A stretch of DNA of 16,367 nucleotides from Oscillospiraceae bacterium (GCA_003516865.1 DPBR01000063.1:10651-27017); one strand, 5' to 3'; shown: positions 6,803 to 14,699, counted from the stretch's first letter. The notes: generated by a model from the sequence alone, not told the origin. Made by a program: numbers and translations.

Positions 6803-7033
6803 TTACTCCTGAAGCTCTCTCATTAAAGCCACCCCATCCTTAAACCCAACCTTGTAAGCAACTCTCATCTCAGCGGCGGCGGTATCGCTCACGCAGTCCA
6901 GTATCTTGTGGAATACTTCGATCTGTTCCGCGCTAAGCGAATCTTCAAACGGAATGCAGAGCTTGTTGAACTCGTCCGAGAACTCAGCAGCGTGAATATC
7001 CCCCACACGGAGGTTGTAAATCATATCAATCAT
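6803..7033 (-). CDS. DUF6809-like small protein
   Basis: Small soluble protein of 76 residues from the ATG at 7033, which has AAGGGTG six bases upstream. A GTG at 7042 is in frame but lies inside that ribosome binding site. The layout has a short N-terminal helix, then SLSAEQIEVFHKILDC, and a conserved-looking end AYKVGFKDGVALMRELQE. It resembles the short DUF6809 family of Clostridia, which ends in a 'F..GF..G..LM.E.' helix. No function is established for that family. It appears to be a single-gene unit between its own possible promoter and a hairpin terminator. The family call is from memory of the pattern and moderate in strength. Confidence 0.65.
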   Translation of the reverse strand: MIDMIYNLRVGDIHAAEFSDEFNKLCIPFEDSLSAEQIEVFHKILDCVSDTAAAEMRVAYKVGFKDGVALMRELQE

Positions 7034-7054
7034 TGTAAGCACCCTTTCGGTAAT

Positions 7055-7082
7055 TATTTAGCTTGCTGTACCTGTCTTACAA
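7055..7082 (-). promoter_or_regulatory. Possible promoter of the DUF6809-like gene
   Basis: TTGTAA (7077-7082) and TAAATA (7055-7060) on the minus strand are 16 bp apart. Both hexamers are imperfect. Readthrough from the transfer operon, which has no clear terminator before this point, is an alternative source of transcript. Confidence 0.35.
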
Positions 7083-7135
7083 TGTTTATCTGAAAACTTC
7101 TTTATGCCTACTGTCGTAAACGAGCGGATTTTTGT

Positions 7136-7414
7136 TTATCCGATATAATCAAGCGCCGCAAAGAACATTTCATACAAATCGTCCCAGCCCTCCGGCGCTT
7201 CAACGCCGCCGCCGTTTACCGAGCGCAGCATAGCCGCGCAGGAGGTTTCTCCCTCGTCGATAAGCTCCGCCGCCGTAATCGGGAAGCCTTCCTCGGTTGC
7301 GAGAACGCAAAGCGCGTTTACGGGATTTTTGTCGCTGCGTGTCGCATAAATCCGCTCTCTGAGCAGGCTGTCGTTTTTTGCCTTTTCAAGCAGCAATGTA
7401 AGGCTGTCGTTCAT
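7136..7414 (-). CDS. Nif11-like small protein with a Gly-Gly-Gly motif
   Basis: Protein of 92 residues. The first 50 residues (LTLLLEKAKNDSLLRERI, then ALCVLATEEGFPITAAELI) look like the Nif11 leader domain: a helix of the form 'F..K...D..L...' followed by 'A...GF.IT..EL'. Nif11 domains are found in nitrogenase-linked proteins and as leaders of ribosomally made, modified peptides, where a Gly-Gly motif marks the cleavage site. Here GGG is at residues 68-70, leaving a 22-residue tail. The tail is acidic and aromatic with no Cys, Ser or Thr, so it is a poor substrate for lanthionine or azole enzymes, and no such enzymes are in view. It starts 15 bp after the RsbW-like gene with AAGGCGG upstream and is the last gene of the operon. 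Confidence 0.55.
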   Translation of the reverse strand: MNDSLTLLLEKAKNDSLLRERIYATRSDKNPVNALCVLATEEGFPITAAELIDEGETSCAAMLRSVNGGGVEAPEGWDDLYEMFFAALDYIG

Positions 7415-7429
7415 TGCAATGCCGCCTTG

Positions 7430-7837
7430 TCAAAGATTTTTGACAATCGTGAGATTATTCTGTCCGTTTTTGAACTCATAAATCACGTCGTCCATACTCT
7501 TTTTTACCATATAAATCCCAAGTCCGCCTTCTTTTCTTTCGTCAACGGAAAGCGTAACGTCGGGGTCGGGTTTTTCGAGCGGATTATATGGCTTTCCGCT
7601 GTCGATAAAGCTTATCAGCACTTTCCGCGGGTTTTCCGTGAAGTCGACGCAGATATCGACAATTCCGATATCGGGCTTATAAGCGTAATGCGCGACGTTT
7701 ACAAAGATTTCTTCGGCTGCAATATCAATCTGAACCTGCGCTTTCATAGGGCAGTTATTTTCCTCAAGCTGGCTGTTGATGAACTCAATTACCTCTTCGA
7801 GGTTGATAGTTTCAGCATTTAAGCTTTTCTTTACCAT
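7430..7837 (-). CDS. RsbW/SpoIIAB-type ATP-binding anti-sigma kinase
   Basis: Protein of 135 residues with the HATPase_c_2 fold of anti-sigma factor kinases. These bind a sigma factor or other partner and phosphorylate a STAS antagonist on serine. The N-box is AAEEIFVNVAHYAY (E43, N47), the G1 box is FIDSGKPYNP (D79, G81) and the G2 box is EGGLGIYMVKKSMD (G104-G107). All ATP-binding residues appear present. The length is typical. TTGGAGGA precedes the ATG at 7837. It follows the STAS gene by 35 bp, the classic antagonist-kinase order of spoIIA and rsb operons, but no sigma factor gene follows; a Nif11-like gene is in that place. The controlled partner is unknown and could be a protein other than a sigma factor. 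Confidence 0.88.
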   Translation of the reverse strand: MVKKSLNAETINLEEVIEFINSQLEENNCPMKAQVQIDIAAEEIFVNVAHYAYKPDIGIVDICVDFTENPRKVLISFIDSGKPYNPLEKPDPDVTLSVDERKEGGLGIYMVKKSMDDVIYEFKNGQNNLTIVKNL

Positions 7838-7872
7838 AAATATCCTCCAAAAGACATTCTTGTCAGTTATTG

Positions 7873-8169
7873 TTATTCAAGCGTCAGAAAGTCCATAAAT
7901 CCGGTAAGCTCGAAAACTTCTTTTATGCTATCGTTGGCGTTCCTGATAACCATCTGCCCCTTTTTCATCATTGTTTTCTGCGTTTTGAGAAGAACACGCA
8001 GTCCTGCCGAGGAGATGTATTCAAGCTGCGCGAAATCAAGCACGAGCTTTTTCACATCTTCGCTGATTGACTTCAGCTCCTCCTCGAGCTGCGGGGCAGT
8101 TACGGTATCGAGTCTGCCGACAATTTCGAGATTGAGGGTTGTTCCGTCGGGAATTTTGTTGATTGTCAT
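7873..8169 (-). CDS. STAS-domain anti-anti-sigma factor (SpoIIAA/RsbV-like)
   Basis: Single-domain protein of 98 residues. The N-terminal strand pair LNLEIVGRLDTVTAPQLEEE and the loop LEYISSAGLRVLL are typical of STAS antagonists. Aligning the loop with SpoIIAA (MDSSGLG) places the phosphorylatable serine at S54. When unphosphorylated, such a protein would bind the adjacent RsbW-like kinase and free that kinase's partner. A serine phosphatase (RsbU/SpoIIE type) is needed to reactivate it, and none is seen in the window. AAGGAGAA precedes the ATG at 8169, only 14 bp after the lipoprotein gene ends, so it belongs to the transfer operon. Confidence 0.9.
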   Translation of the reverse strand: MTINKIPDGTTLNLEIVGRLDTVTAPQLEEELKSISEDVKKLVLDFAQLEYISSAGLRVLLKTQKTMMKKGQMVIRNANDSIKEVFELTGFMDFLTLE

Positions 8170-8183
8170 ATTTATTCTCCTTT

Positions 8184-9689
8184 TTAATATATTCTCACCG
8201 TTGCAAACGGAAGCTGAGCGAGCGTAAATTCGCTTTCAGACCGCGAAACGCTGACTTCCTTTCCGTTATCGTCATAGACGTGCACCGTTTTATCGAACGT
8301 AAAGGCGTTAAACCCAACGACAATCGTCTTGCTGCCGTATGGCGCTGAGAAAAACGCCGCGCCGCTTTTAAGTCTTTGCCACCTGATATTTCCGTTTTTA
8401 TCTATGCACTTGAAGCCCTTTTCCGCCGAACAGAGGTTAATTCCGTGCGAATAATAGCCGATTGACGGAATATCGTCCGAGGAAAGGAAGTTTGAGTTGA
8501 ACGAGTCGAGCGGATAGGACGCGACTTTCTTCGCGCGGTATTCAATAACGCCGAAAAAAGCGTGATATCGTTCGATTTTATAGTATTCGACCCTGTTCTT
8601 GAAAACAAGTTCCAGCGTTGATTCCTCATCGGAAATGTTGCCTTTGTCGTCTTTCCAATCCTCGACTGAAAACGACTGCAAAACCTTATTTTCGCTGCTT
8701 TGCCCCTTGACGCTTATCTTAAAGCTTGTTTTTCTGTCGCGGTTATCTATTCCGAACTTGATGTTATTTCCCTCGCTCAGAACGTAAATACAGTTTCCGG
8801 AGTCGGGGTTTGAGGAAATGATATTTCCTCCGGCAACGGTCAGAACCGCTTTTTCTTTCTTCCTTACTTTAATGGAACGAACTGTTTGCCTTTTTTTCTG
8901 CTCTGTCTTAAATTCAAGCTCGAACATCACGTTGTCCTGATTGAAGTCATCGCCGCTGTCGGGAAGCGCCATAAACGTTACAGCGAATTTCATCTCATCT
9001 CTGTTTTTTACCGCCATATCCGAGCAGCAGAAGGTGTTTCCGCTTATATCGAGCGCTTTGCGGATGGCTTTTTTGTTGTCGTTGCTCATATACCATTTTG
9101 TGATGTCGTTGTTATAGTAATAGTTAAGCGAGTCGTCGCTTGACATAGAAAACAAGAAGAAATCATACCCGACGTTAACCATATATGAAGCTGTCGACGA
9201 ATATTCATAGAGCGCTGTGGGATTTCCGTTTATTTTCTCTGCGGCTTGGGGATTAAACGTCATAGATTTAATCGTCGTATATTCCTTTTTCAGAGTGTTA
9301 TACGAAGCGATTGTCCAGAAATGCTTGCAATTTACGGTGCTTGAGTCATAATAGCCCTTGAGATTTTCGCCATCAACGCCATAGACCTTAATTCCCGTGT
9401 AAAAATAGACCATTGTATGACCGAGAATACCGATAAGCTTGAAATTGTCGATATCCGCCTCGTATGTACATTCCTTGAACATAAACGCGCGCGTTCCCTC
9501 GGGATAAATTCCGCTTACGCGCTGATTGTTGTTGTTCATCTTGAAATTGTCTATGTCAAGCTCTCCGCCGGAAATCGCATAATCCGTGGTTGAACCGAGA
9601 ATTGAGTGAACGGGAAAACACCCGCTCATAAAAACAGTGCATATACACAGAAAAACAGCGCAAATCCTGTTTTTAAGCGAAAAACGCAT
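8184..9689 (-). CDS. Large secreted lipoprotein of unknown family in the transfer operon
   Basis: Protein of 501 residues with a short basic N-terminus, a hydrophobic stretch and a lipobox FMSGC, so C24 should be lipidated and the rest face outside the membrane. No known domain is recognised. Two halves can be seen: residues 40-260, rich in Tyr, Asn and Asp, and a C-terminal half with beta-rich stretches, ending in a segment like a PQQ/Kelch-type repeat (FKCIDKNGNIRWQRL, later TVHVYDDNGKEV). Its ATG abuts the stop of the upstream gene (TAA-ATG), implying coupled expression. A surface role in the conjugation channel or in contact with recipients is inferred only from position. Confidence 0.8.
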   Translation of the reverse strand: MRFSLKNRICAVFLCICTVFMSGCFPVHSILGSTTDYAISGGELDIDNFKMNNNNQRVSGIYPEGTRAFMFKECTYEADIDNFKLIGILGHTMVYFYTGIKVYGVDGENLKGYYDSSTVNCKHFWTIASYNTLKKEYTTIKSMTFNPQAAEKINGNPTALYEYSSTASYMVNVGYDFFLFSMSSDDSLNYYYNNDITKWYMSNDNKKAIRKALDISGNTFCCSDMAVKNRDEMKFAVTFMALPDSGDDFNQDNVMFELEFKTEQKKRQTVRSIKVRKKEKAVLTVAGGNIISSNPDSGNCIYVLSEGNNIKFGIDNRDRKTSFKISVKGQSSENKVLQSFSVEDWKDDKGNISDEESTLELVFKNRVEYYKIERYHAFFGVIEYRAKKVASYPLDSFNSNFLSSDDIPSIGYYSHGINLCSAEKGFKCIDKNGNIRWQRLKSGAAFFSAPYGSKTIVVGFNAFTFDKTVHVYDDNGKEVSVSRSESEFTLAQLPFATVRIY

Positions 9690-10931
9690 TTATCTCACCG
9701 TTATCTTTCTGTTCTTCTGAACGATAAAATAAGCCGCAGCCGCCGCGGCAAGCGCAGCGACAATTATGATGATATCAATGGGATTTATCGCGGAAAGCGC
9801 CTTGATTTCAACGCGGACGGACGCGATATTTCCCGCCGTATCGGTCGCCGTAACACGGTAAATTCCCGCGCCGGAAAGCTCGGTTATTTCGCCGAGAGTC
9901 TGCCCGTTTTTGGTTACGCGGAACGTGCAGTCCGTATCCGACGACACGAAAACGCTCTCCGTAAACACAACGTTCGTTGTGCCGTTAAGGTAAATTACGG
10001 GAGGCACGGTATCCCGTGTAAGCGAAACGCTTTTGGTTGTCGTGCCGTTTTTGTACTCGATATAGTATTCGCCCTCGCCGTTAAGCACAATATAGCTTTT
10101 ATCCGAAATCGGCATTTCCTCGCCGTTCAGCGTAACCGCGCTCAGCTCATAGCCGTATGGCGGCTGGTAAATTCCAAGGCGGTTTGTGGGCTTTGTAAAC
10201 AGAGTGAACGAGAAATAACGCCTTTCGGTTTTCCCATCGTCGTCCACGCAGGAAATTTCAAGCTTATACGAGCCGTCCTCGGTTATAAGCCCGCTTGACG
10301 GCATAGAGAAGATATTACCGTTCCTTGTCGCCGTGCAAAGCGCCTTTTCGGGGATAATCAGCTTCGGAATATAGCTTACGGTTTCGCCGTCGAGAACGTT
10401 TGTGACAAACTCGGAATTATCGATAAATCTATGCTTGAAATTCGCGCCGTCGATGTTTTCAAGCGAAACTCTTCCCGTAATCATTTTTTCTTCGGGAGCG
10501 GTGGACTGCGCGCCGATTGTTACGCCGAAACGCGCCTGAACCGAGCCGCTTCCGCTGCGCAGCTTATGTGATATCGTGACCTCGTATGAACCGTCCGTTG
10601 AGAGAAAATACTCGTTCGACTGCTCAAGAAAGCCGTCCTCGCCGTTCACGATAATCGAAACGTCCTCGCTTTCGCTTCCAACAAGCAGGATAGACGTGGA
10701 ATTTTCGCTGTCCGAGAGGATTTCCGACGCATAGAACTCCGCTCCGTCGGGGAACGTGTAAATATGCATCATCGTTTCCTCGTTATAGCCGCGTGTTACA
10801 AGCGACAAATCCGGCGAAAAATTCGGTTTTACCTCGGAGGCGTCGTTTTCGGCTGCAAAGCCGCAGACGCTTATCAGAACCGCCGTCAAAATCGCTGTAA
10901 CAGCCGCCGAAAACGCTTTTTTAAAGCTCAT
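9690..10931 (-). CDS. Secreted, C-terminally membrane-anchored protein with Ig-like regions
   Basis: From the ATG at 10931 (413 residues; AAAGAGG lies upstream, and an in-frame TTG at 10955 is less likely), the protein begins with the signal peptide MSFKKAFSAAVTAILTAVL with probable cleavage after CGFA. The body is beta-rich and resembles tandem Ig-like modules: 'DGSYEVTISHKL', 'DGSYKLEISCVDDDG', then DTVPPVIYLNG, and GAGIYRVTATDTAGN near the end, a pattern seen in bacterial surface Ig/HYR-type domains. A C-terminal membrane helix (IIIIVAALAAAAAAYFIV) and a basic tail KNRKITVR anchor it with the body outside. There is no LPXTG motif. It overlaps the upstream 127-residue gene by 11 bp. Adhesion or channel scaffolding is plausible but unproven. 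Confidence 0.8.
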   Translation of the reverse strand: MSFKKAFSAAVTAILTAVLISVCGFAAENDASEVKPNFSPDLSLVTRGYNEETMMHIYTFPDGAEFYASEILSDSENSTSILLVGSESEDVSIIVNGEDGFLEQSNEYFLSTDGSYEVTISHKLRSGSGSVQARFGVTIGAQSTAPEEKMITGRVSLENIDGANFKHRFIDNSEFVTNVLDGETVSYIPKLIIPEKALCTATRNGNIFSMPSSGLITEDGSYKLEISCVDDDGKTERRYFSFTLFTKPTNRLGIYQPPYGYELSAVTLNGEEMPISDKSYIVLNGEGEYYIEYKNGTTTKSVSLTRDTVPPVIYLNGTTNVVFTESVFVSSDTDCTFRVTKNGQTLGEITELSGAGIYRVTATDTAGNIASVRVEIKALSAINPIDIIIIVAALAAAAAAYFIVQKNRKITVR

Positions 10932-11304
10932 GAGAAACCTCTTTTTGACGTTCAATTTCGCGCGGTTTCTGCGTGAGCTTTACGGGAGCTTCCATATTTT
11001 CCGCGCGGAGAAGCTCCTGAAAAGTAATTCTCTCGCGGTATGTTCCGTATTCGCTCTCTCGCCTTTCGGGCTGACTGCGCTTGGTTTCGCGGTAAAACGT
11101 GGTTTCTTCAAAAGCTTTGTCGGCTGTTTCCTCGAAAGAAATGTCGCTTTCGGGCGCTGATTTCTCGATATTCTTGCTTACAGCGCGCTCGGTCTGCTCC
11201 GAAACGGGCGGCAGTCCCGCGTTTATACGCGCCTTTTCTCTGCGCAGCTCGGAAAGCTCTTTTTCCCACTGCGCTCTATGCTTCGGGTCGTCAAAATATC
11301 CCAT
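10921..11304 (-). CDS. Hydrophilic 127-residue protein of unknown function
   Basis: Begins MGYFDDPKHRAQWEKELSEL and continues with a basic/acidic helix (RREKARINAGLPP), followed by a long Glu/Lys/Arg-rich, probably disordered region with many SEQ, EET and RET stretches. There is no membrane segment or signal peptide. I do not recognise the family, although short proteins opening with 'MGYFDDPxH' seem to recur in Clostridia transfer operons. The ATG follows the solute-binding lipoprotein stop by one base (TGA-T-ATG), with an upstream AGGAG. The charged composition would suit a cytoplasmic adaptor of the secretion machine. Confidence 0.7.
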   Translation of the reverse strand: MGYFDDPKHRAQWEKELSELRREKARINAGLPPVSEQTERAVSKNIEKSAPESDISFEETADKAFEETTFYRETKRSQPERRESEYGTYRERITFQELLRAENMEAPVKLTQKPREIERQKEVSHEL

Positions 11305-11305
11305 A

Positions 11306-11986
11306 TCACTTTTCTCCTGTAATCATTTCTCCGACAATGCCGTTAACCGCGCCGAACAGCTCAGGCTTGCTTTTTTGCACCAGAACGCTGTATTTTTCGG
11401 AGTCGACGTCCGAGGGCGTGCAGCACCGCAGCGCCTTATTGCCCGAAATAAGCTCCAGCGCTTCGTTCTCGAAGCAAACATATGCGTTCATATCGCCCGA
11501 ACGCAGCATATCCGCCGCCGACTGCGCGTTATTGCACACCAGCGTTCCGTCCGCAACCATAGCGATAAGCCCTCGGAGGATATTCTCGGGAAGCTCCGCC
11601 GAAGCTCCTGCGACTCTTCCCGTGAGGTCGGAAACGCTCGTTACCGTAAGGTCGCCGCCGCAGACAACGTAAATTCTGTTTTCCGCGACAGGAAGCGTCA
11701 TCAGGAAGTTCAGACCGGGGTTATTCGTTTCGCTGAAGCCCCCGACGGCGACGTCGGCTCTGCCGTTTTCAAGCATATCGAGCGCCGTTTCGCGGTCAGT
11801 TCTGATGATTTCAAGCGGCGCGTCCATTTTTTCGGCGATATATTCGGCGATTTCCTTTGAATTTTTAAGCTCAGAGGTAATCGCCGCGCGAAGCTTTCCC
11901 GTTTTAAGCAGTTCCGCGGGTTTTTGTTCCGCGCAGCCGCTGAGCAGCAAAACCGCCGCTAAAATTATAAGAACAAGTCTTTTCAT
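11306..11986 (-). CDS. Solute-binding-protein-like lipoprotein (family 3 type)
   Basis: Lipoprotein of 226 residues with lipobox LLSGC (C18). After a short linker, LLKTGKLRAAITSELKNSKE matches the start of extracellular amino-acid-binding (SBP_bac_3) folds. EYIAEKMDAPLEIIRTD, ALDMLENGRADVAVGGFSET and VSDLTGRVAGASAEL are the usual lobe-1 strands and hinge of that fold. No ABC permease or ATPase for uptake is nearby; the gene sits 2 bp after the VirB4-like ATPase (TAA-AT-ATG). No good ribosome binding site is visible, so translation is probably coupled to that ATPase. It may sense a ligand or have been recruited as a structural surface part, rather than feeding a transporter. Confidence 0.75.
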   Translation of the reverse strand: MKRLVLIILAAVLLLSGCAEQKPAELLKTGKLRAAITSELKNSKEIAEYIAEKMDAPLEIIRTDRETALDMLENGRADVAVGGFSETNNPGLNFLMTLPVAENRIYVVCGGDLTVTSVSDLTGRVAGASAELPENILRGLIAMVADGTLVCNNAQSAADMLRSGDMNAYVCFENEALELISGNKALRCCTPSDVDSEKYSVLVQKSKPELFGAVNGIVGEMITGEK

Positions 11987-11988
11987 AT

Positions 11989-14682
11989 TTATTCGGTAAA
12001 CAATTCCTGCAAATCCTCCGAAGCCACGATATCAACGCAGGTGCGGTTTGACGGCGCAGTAACGACAAACGCACGTCCGCGCGGGTTGTTGATAATCTGG
12101 TCTTGTTCGGTTTCGTTGATTTCGCCCGCTTTTTCGTAGAGTTTGCACAAATCGTGCATATCGTTCGGCGCGAGCGCGAAGATAAACGAATATTGACACG
12201 CATTTATAATCGCGGTTGATTTGCGCGCAAGCTCCTCCGTGCCGACGAAATCCTTGATATTCTGCGTAATGATAATCTGCATACCGTTGTACTTTCTGAT
12301 ACGCTTTGCAAGCTGATACATAAAGTCGAGCGCAATCGGGTATTTTTCATCGATGAAAACGTGCGCCTCGTCTATTACAACGATAATTTTTCTGTTCGCC
12401 TTGTGGAGAATGTTATAGTCGCGGTTTTTGATAATCTCGTTGTCGAGGTATTTCAGAACGAGAAGCATCTGCGCGTTTGCAATGGTGTTGTTTCTGTTTG
12501 CAAGCAGCGATTGGAAGTTGAACGCGATGAAATTCTCCTTTGTGGTGATTGTGGAGGGATTGTTCCACAGGTGAGCGTTTCTGCCGCCGGTCGAGAATTT
12601 CGACACATAATTGAGCAGAATACGCAGATTATTCTTGTTATATTCGCTTGAAGCGCGCTGGAAATCCGTGAGAATTTTGTCGTAGAGGTCATCGAAAACG
12701 GGGTAATCCTCCGGCGAAAGCGCCGAGAGGTCGGTATCCGCGTCAATTCCGCGCTCGGAGTAAATTCTCGGAAAGAGGTTGTTCAGATATTCGAGAGCGT
12801 CGTTTTCGGTTTCGGGCATAATCTGCCTGAAAAACTCTTCAAGGAACTGAAGATGCGCGTTGAAGCTGTTTGAAGCGCCTTCCTCGTCGTCGGAAACGCC
12901 CGTGATAATCTGGAACGGGTTGAGGCTTCCCTCAGTCGCTTTTCCGACGTCAATCATCTTGCCGTTAAGCTTTTTCGCAAGCGCTCCATACTCGTTTTCG
13001 GGGTCGAGAATGAAGATTTTGCTGTTGTCGGCGGCGAGATTTGAGAGGATTGTCTTTGTTGCGAAGGATTTACCGGAACCGGATTTACCGATAATCGCCA
13101 TATTGCTGTTAACGCGCTCGCTGTCGCGCTGGAAGAAGTTTACGAAAACGGGATTTCCGCCCGTTGTGCCAAAGCACATTCCATTCTTGTCCTGAAGATA
13201 TGGATAAACGAACGGGAAAGCCGCCGCGATTGACGAGGAGTGGATACCGCGGCTCTTTTTCATAAACGCGTCGTAAGCCGAGATATTCGCGCTCGCGTAC
13301 ACGTCGAACGTCTGCATAAACAAATCCTGCGTTTTGAAGCCCGCTTCCGCGAGGATACGCTTGATGTTCTTTTTAAGTGAAACGTAAGACGAGCTGCTTG
13401 CCGCGGTCGAAGAATTGCCCTCGGTTGTTTTCTTATAGCGCTCGGTAAGCTCGTAGTCGTAGATTGTGACGTAGGTGTTAACGTCGTAAAGCGACTCGTT
13501 TTCGCTCTGGAGCATTGAAAGCAGCTCCGCGAGCGACTCGATATTCTCGTTGATTTCCATAAGTTTGGAAATCTTACCCGTCTGACCCGCCTGACCGCGG
13601 AGTTCCTCAAGAGAGCGGTCGATGCGCTTTATCGACTGATATCTGTCGACGGGCTTGAATTTCATCACAACGCGCGTGTTCGGGATGTTGAAAAGGCGAT
13701 AGCCCCATGCGTTTCCGACAACGGACGGATAGTCGAGAATTTTGAGGTTATGGGTAATCAGACCGTCATATTTCACGGTTCTGGAGGTAAGCTCAATCTT
13801 TTTCGGCAAAATCCAATCGAGATAATCTTCGGGCTTGATGTCGTCAACCTCGCGCTCATCGAACACCTGATTATACTGATATTTGAGGAAAATCGCAAGC
13901 TCCTTGCCCTTGAGCTGGCGCGCGTCAAGACCCGCGTTCTTGAACTGACCGACAGCGTTTCTTGTCATTTCGGACAAAATCGGCTTTTTCTTGTCAAACA
14001 GCACAAGATAGTGGAACGGACGGTAAACCTTATCCTCAAAGTTGATTTTCTTGATTTCCTCAATTCTGCCATAGATGATTTCAACGCGGATTGTAAGCTC
14101 TTCCTCGCTGATAATATCGTCAAGATACGCCTTTTTGAGGTCGTTGATTTTGCTGCGTTCCGTGCGGATATATTCGTCATAGATAACGGGGCGGTCGATT
14201 TTAACGAAAGCGCCCGTCTGGTCCTGCGTGATTGTGCGGATAACCGAGCCTATGTTGTGGTCGATAATCGAATCCTGGCGAAATTCCGTGAGAAATCGGA
14301 ACTCAATCGAAGGTATTTCGATAACCGTGGCGTAATATTCCTTGTTGTAGTTTATATAGCGGTCGTCTATGCCCGTAAACGGCGTTATATCCTCGACGCT
14401 TATTCTGCCCGCCGCCTTTTTCTTGTCGAGGAACATATGCGGAATGGCGAGATGCCGCAGGAAGTGAATGAAAAGCATATACACCTTTTCATCGTCAATC
14501 GGCATAAGCAGGAACACAAACACAACAAATACGCCTATTGCAATCCACCATCTGTACGGCAGATTTGAGGTAATCAGCGCAACGCACACAAACGCGCCGA
14601 ACATACCTACAAGTACGTCAATAATTGAAACTCCCTTAAAAAGCTCTGTTTCAACCTTGGTTTTTTTGGGAATTATTCGCAT
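11989..14682 (-). CDS. PrgI(VirB3-like)-VirB4 fusion ATPase of a conjugative type IV secretion system
   Basis: The ATG at 14682 has AAGGTGA upstream and gives 897 residues (an in-frame TTG at 14688 would add two). Residues 1-80 form a PrgI-like domain: MRIIPKKTKVETELFKGVSI followed by two membrane helices (FGAFVCVALIT and IAIGVFVVFVFLLM). The rest is VirB4: Walker A GKSGSGKS near 532-539, LDPENEYG near 559-566, Walker B VVIDEAHVF near 768-776, and IIITQNIKDF, with a C-terminal GRAFVV strand. VirB4 ATPases energise assembly of, and transfer through, the conjugation channel at the inner face of the membrane. Gram-positive elements usually encode PrgI and VirB4 separately, so the fusion stands out. 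It lies 17 bp after the VirB6-like gene. Confidence 0.9.
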   Translation of the reverse strand: MRIIPKKTKVETELFKGVSIIDVLVGMFGAFVCVALITSNLPYRWWIAIGVFVVFVFLLMPIDDEKVYMLFIHFLRHLAIPHMFLDKKKAAGRISVEDITPFTGIDDRYINYNKEYYATVIEIPSIEFRFLTEFRQDSIIDHNIGSVIRTITQDQTGAFVKIDRPVIYDEYIRTERSKINDLKKAYLDDIISEEELTIRVEIIYGRIEEIKKINFEDKVYRPFHYLVLFDKKKPILSEMTRNAVGQFKNAGLDARQLKGKELAIFLKYQYNQVFDEREVDDIKPEDYLDWILPKKIELTSRTVKYDGLITHNLKILDYPSVVGNAWGYRLFNIPNTRVVMKFKPVDRYQSIKRIDRSLEELRGQAGQTGKISKLMEINENIESLAELLSMLQSENESLYDVNTYVTIYDYELTERYKKTTEGNSSTAASSSSYVSLKKNIKRILAEAGFKTQDLFMQTFDVYASANISAYDAFMKKSRGIHSSSIAAAFPFVYPYLQDKNGMCFGTTGGNPVFVNFFQRDSERVNSNMAIIGKSGSGKSFATKTILSNLAADNSKIFILDPENEYGALAKKLNGKMIDVGKATEGSLNPFQIITGVSDDEEGASNSFNAHLQFLEEFFRQIMPETENDALEYLNNLFPRIYSERGIDADTDLSALSPEDYPVFDDLYDKILTDFQRASSEYNKNNLRILLNYVSKFSTGGRNAHLWNNPSTITTKENFIAFNFQSLLANRNNTIANAQMLLVLKYLDNEIIKNRDYNILHKANRKIIVVIDEAHVFIDEKYPIALDFMYQLAKRIRKYNGMQIIITQNIKDFVGTEELARKSTAIINACQYSFIFALAPNDMHDLCKLYEKAGEINETEQDQIINNPRGRAFVVTAPSNRTCVDIVASEDLQELFTE

Positions 14683-14699
14683 TGCCAATCACCTTTTCG

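Noticed and set aside
9606..10298. A 230-codon plus-strand open frame
   Set aside because: Antisense to the two surface-protein genes; its Arg/Asn-rich translation is typical of a shadow frame.
10932..10955. TTG start at 10955 for the membrane-anchored protein
   Set aside because: The ATG at 10931 has AAAGAGG upstream and gives a cleaner signal peptide.
13750..14568. A 272-codon plus-strand open frame
   Set aside because: It is antisense to the VirB4 ATPase, whose motifs are unambiguous; its translation resembles no family.
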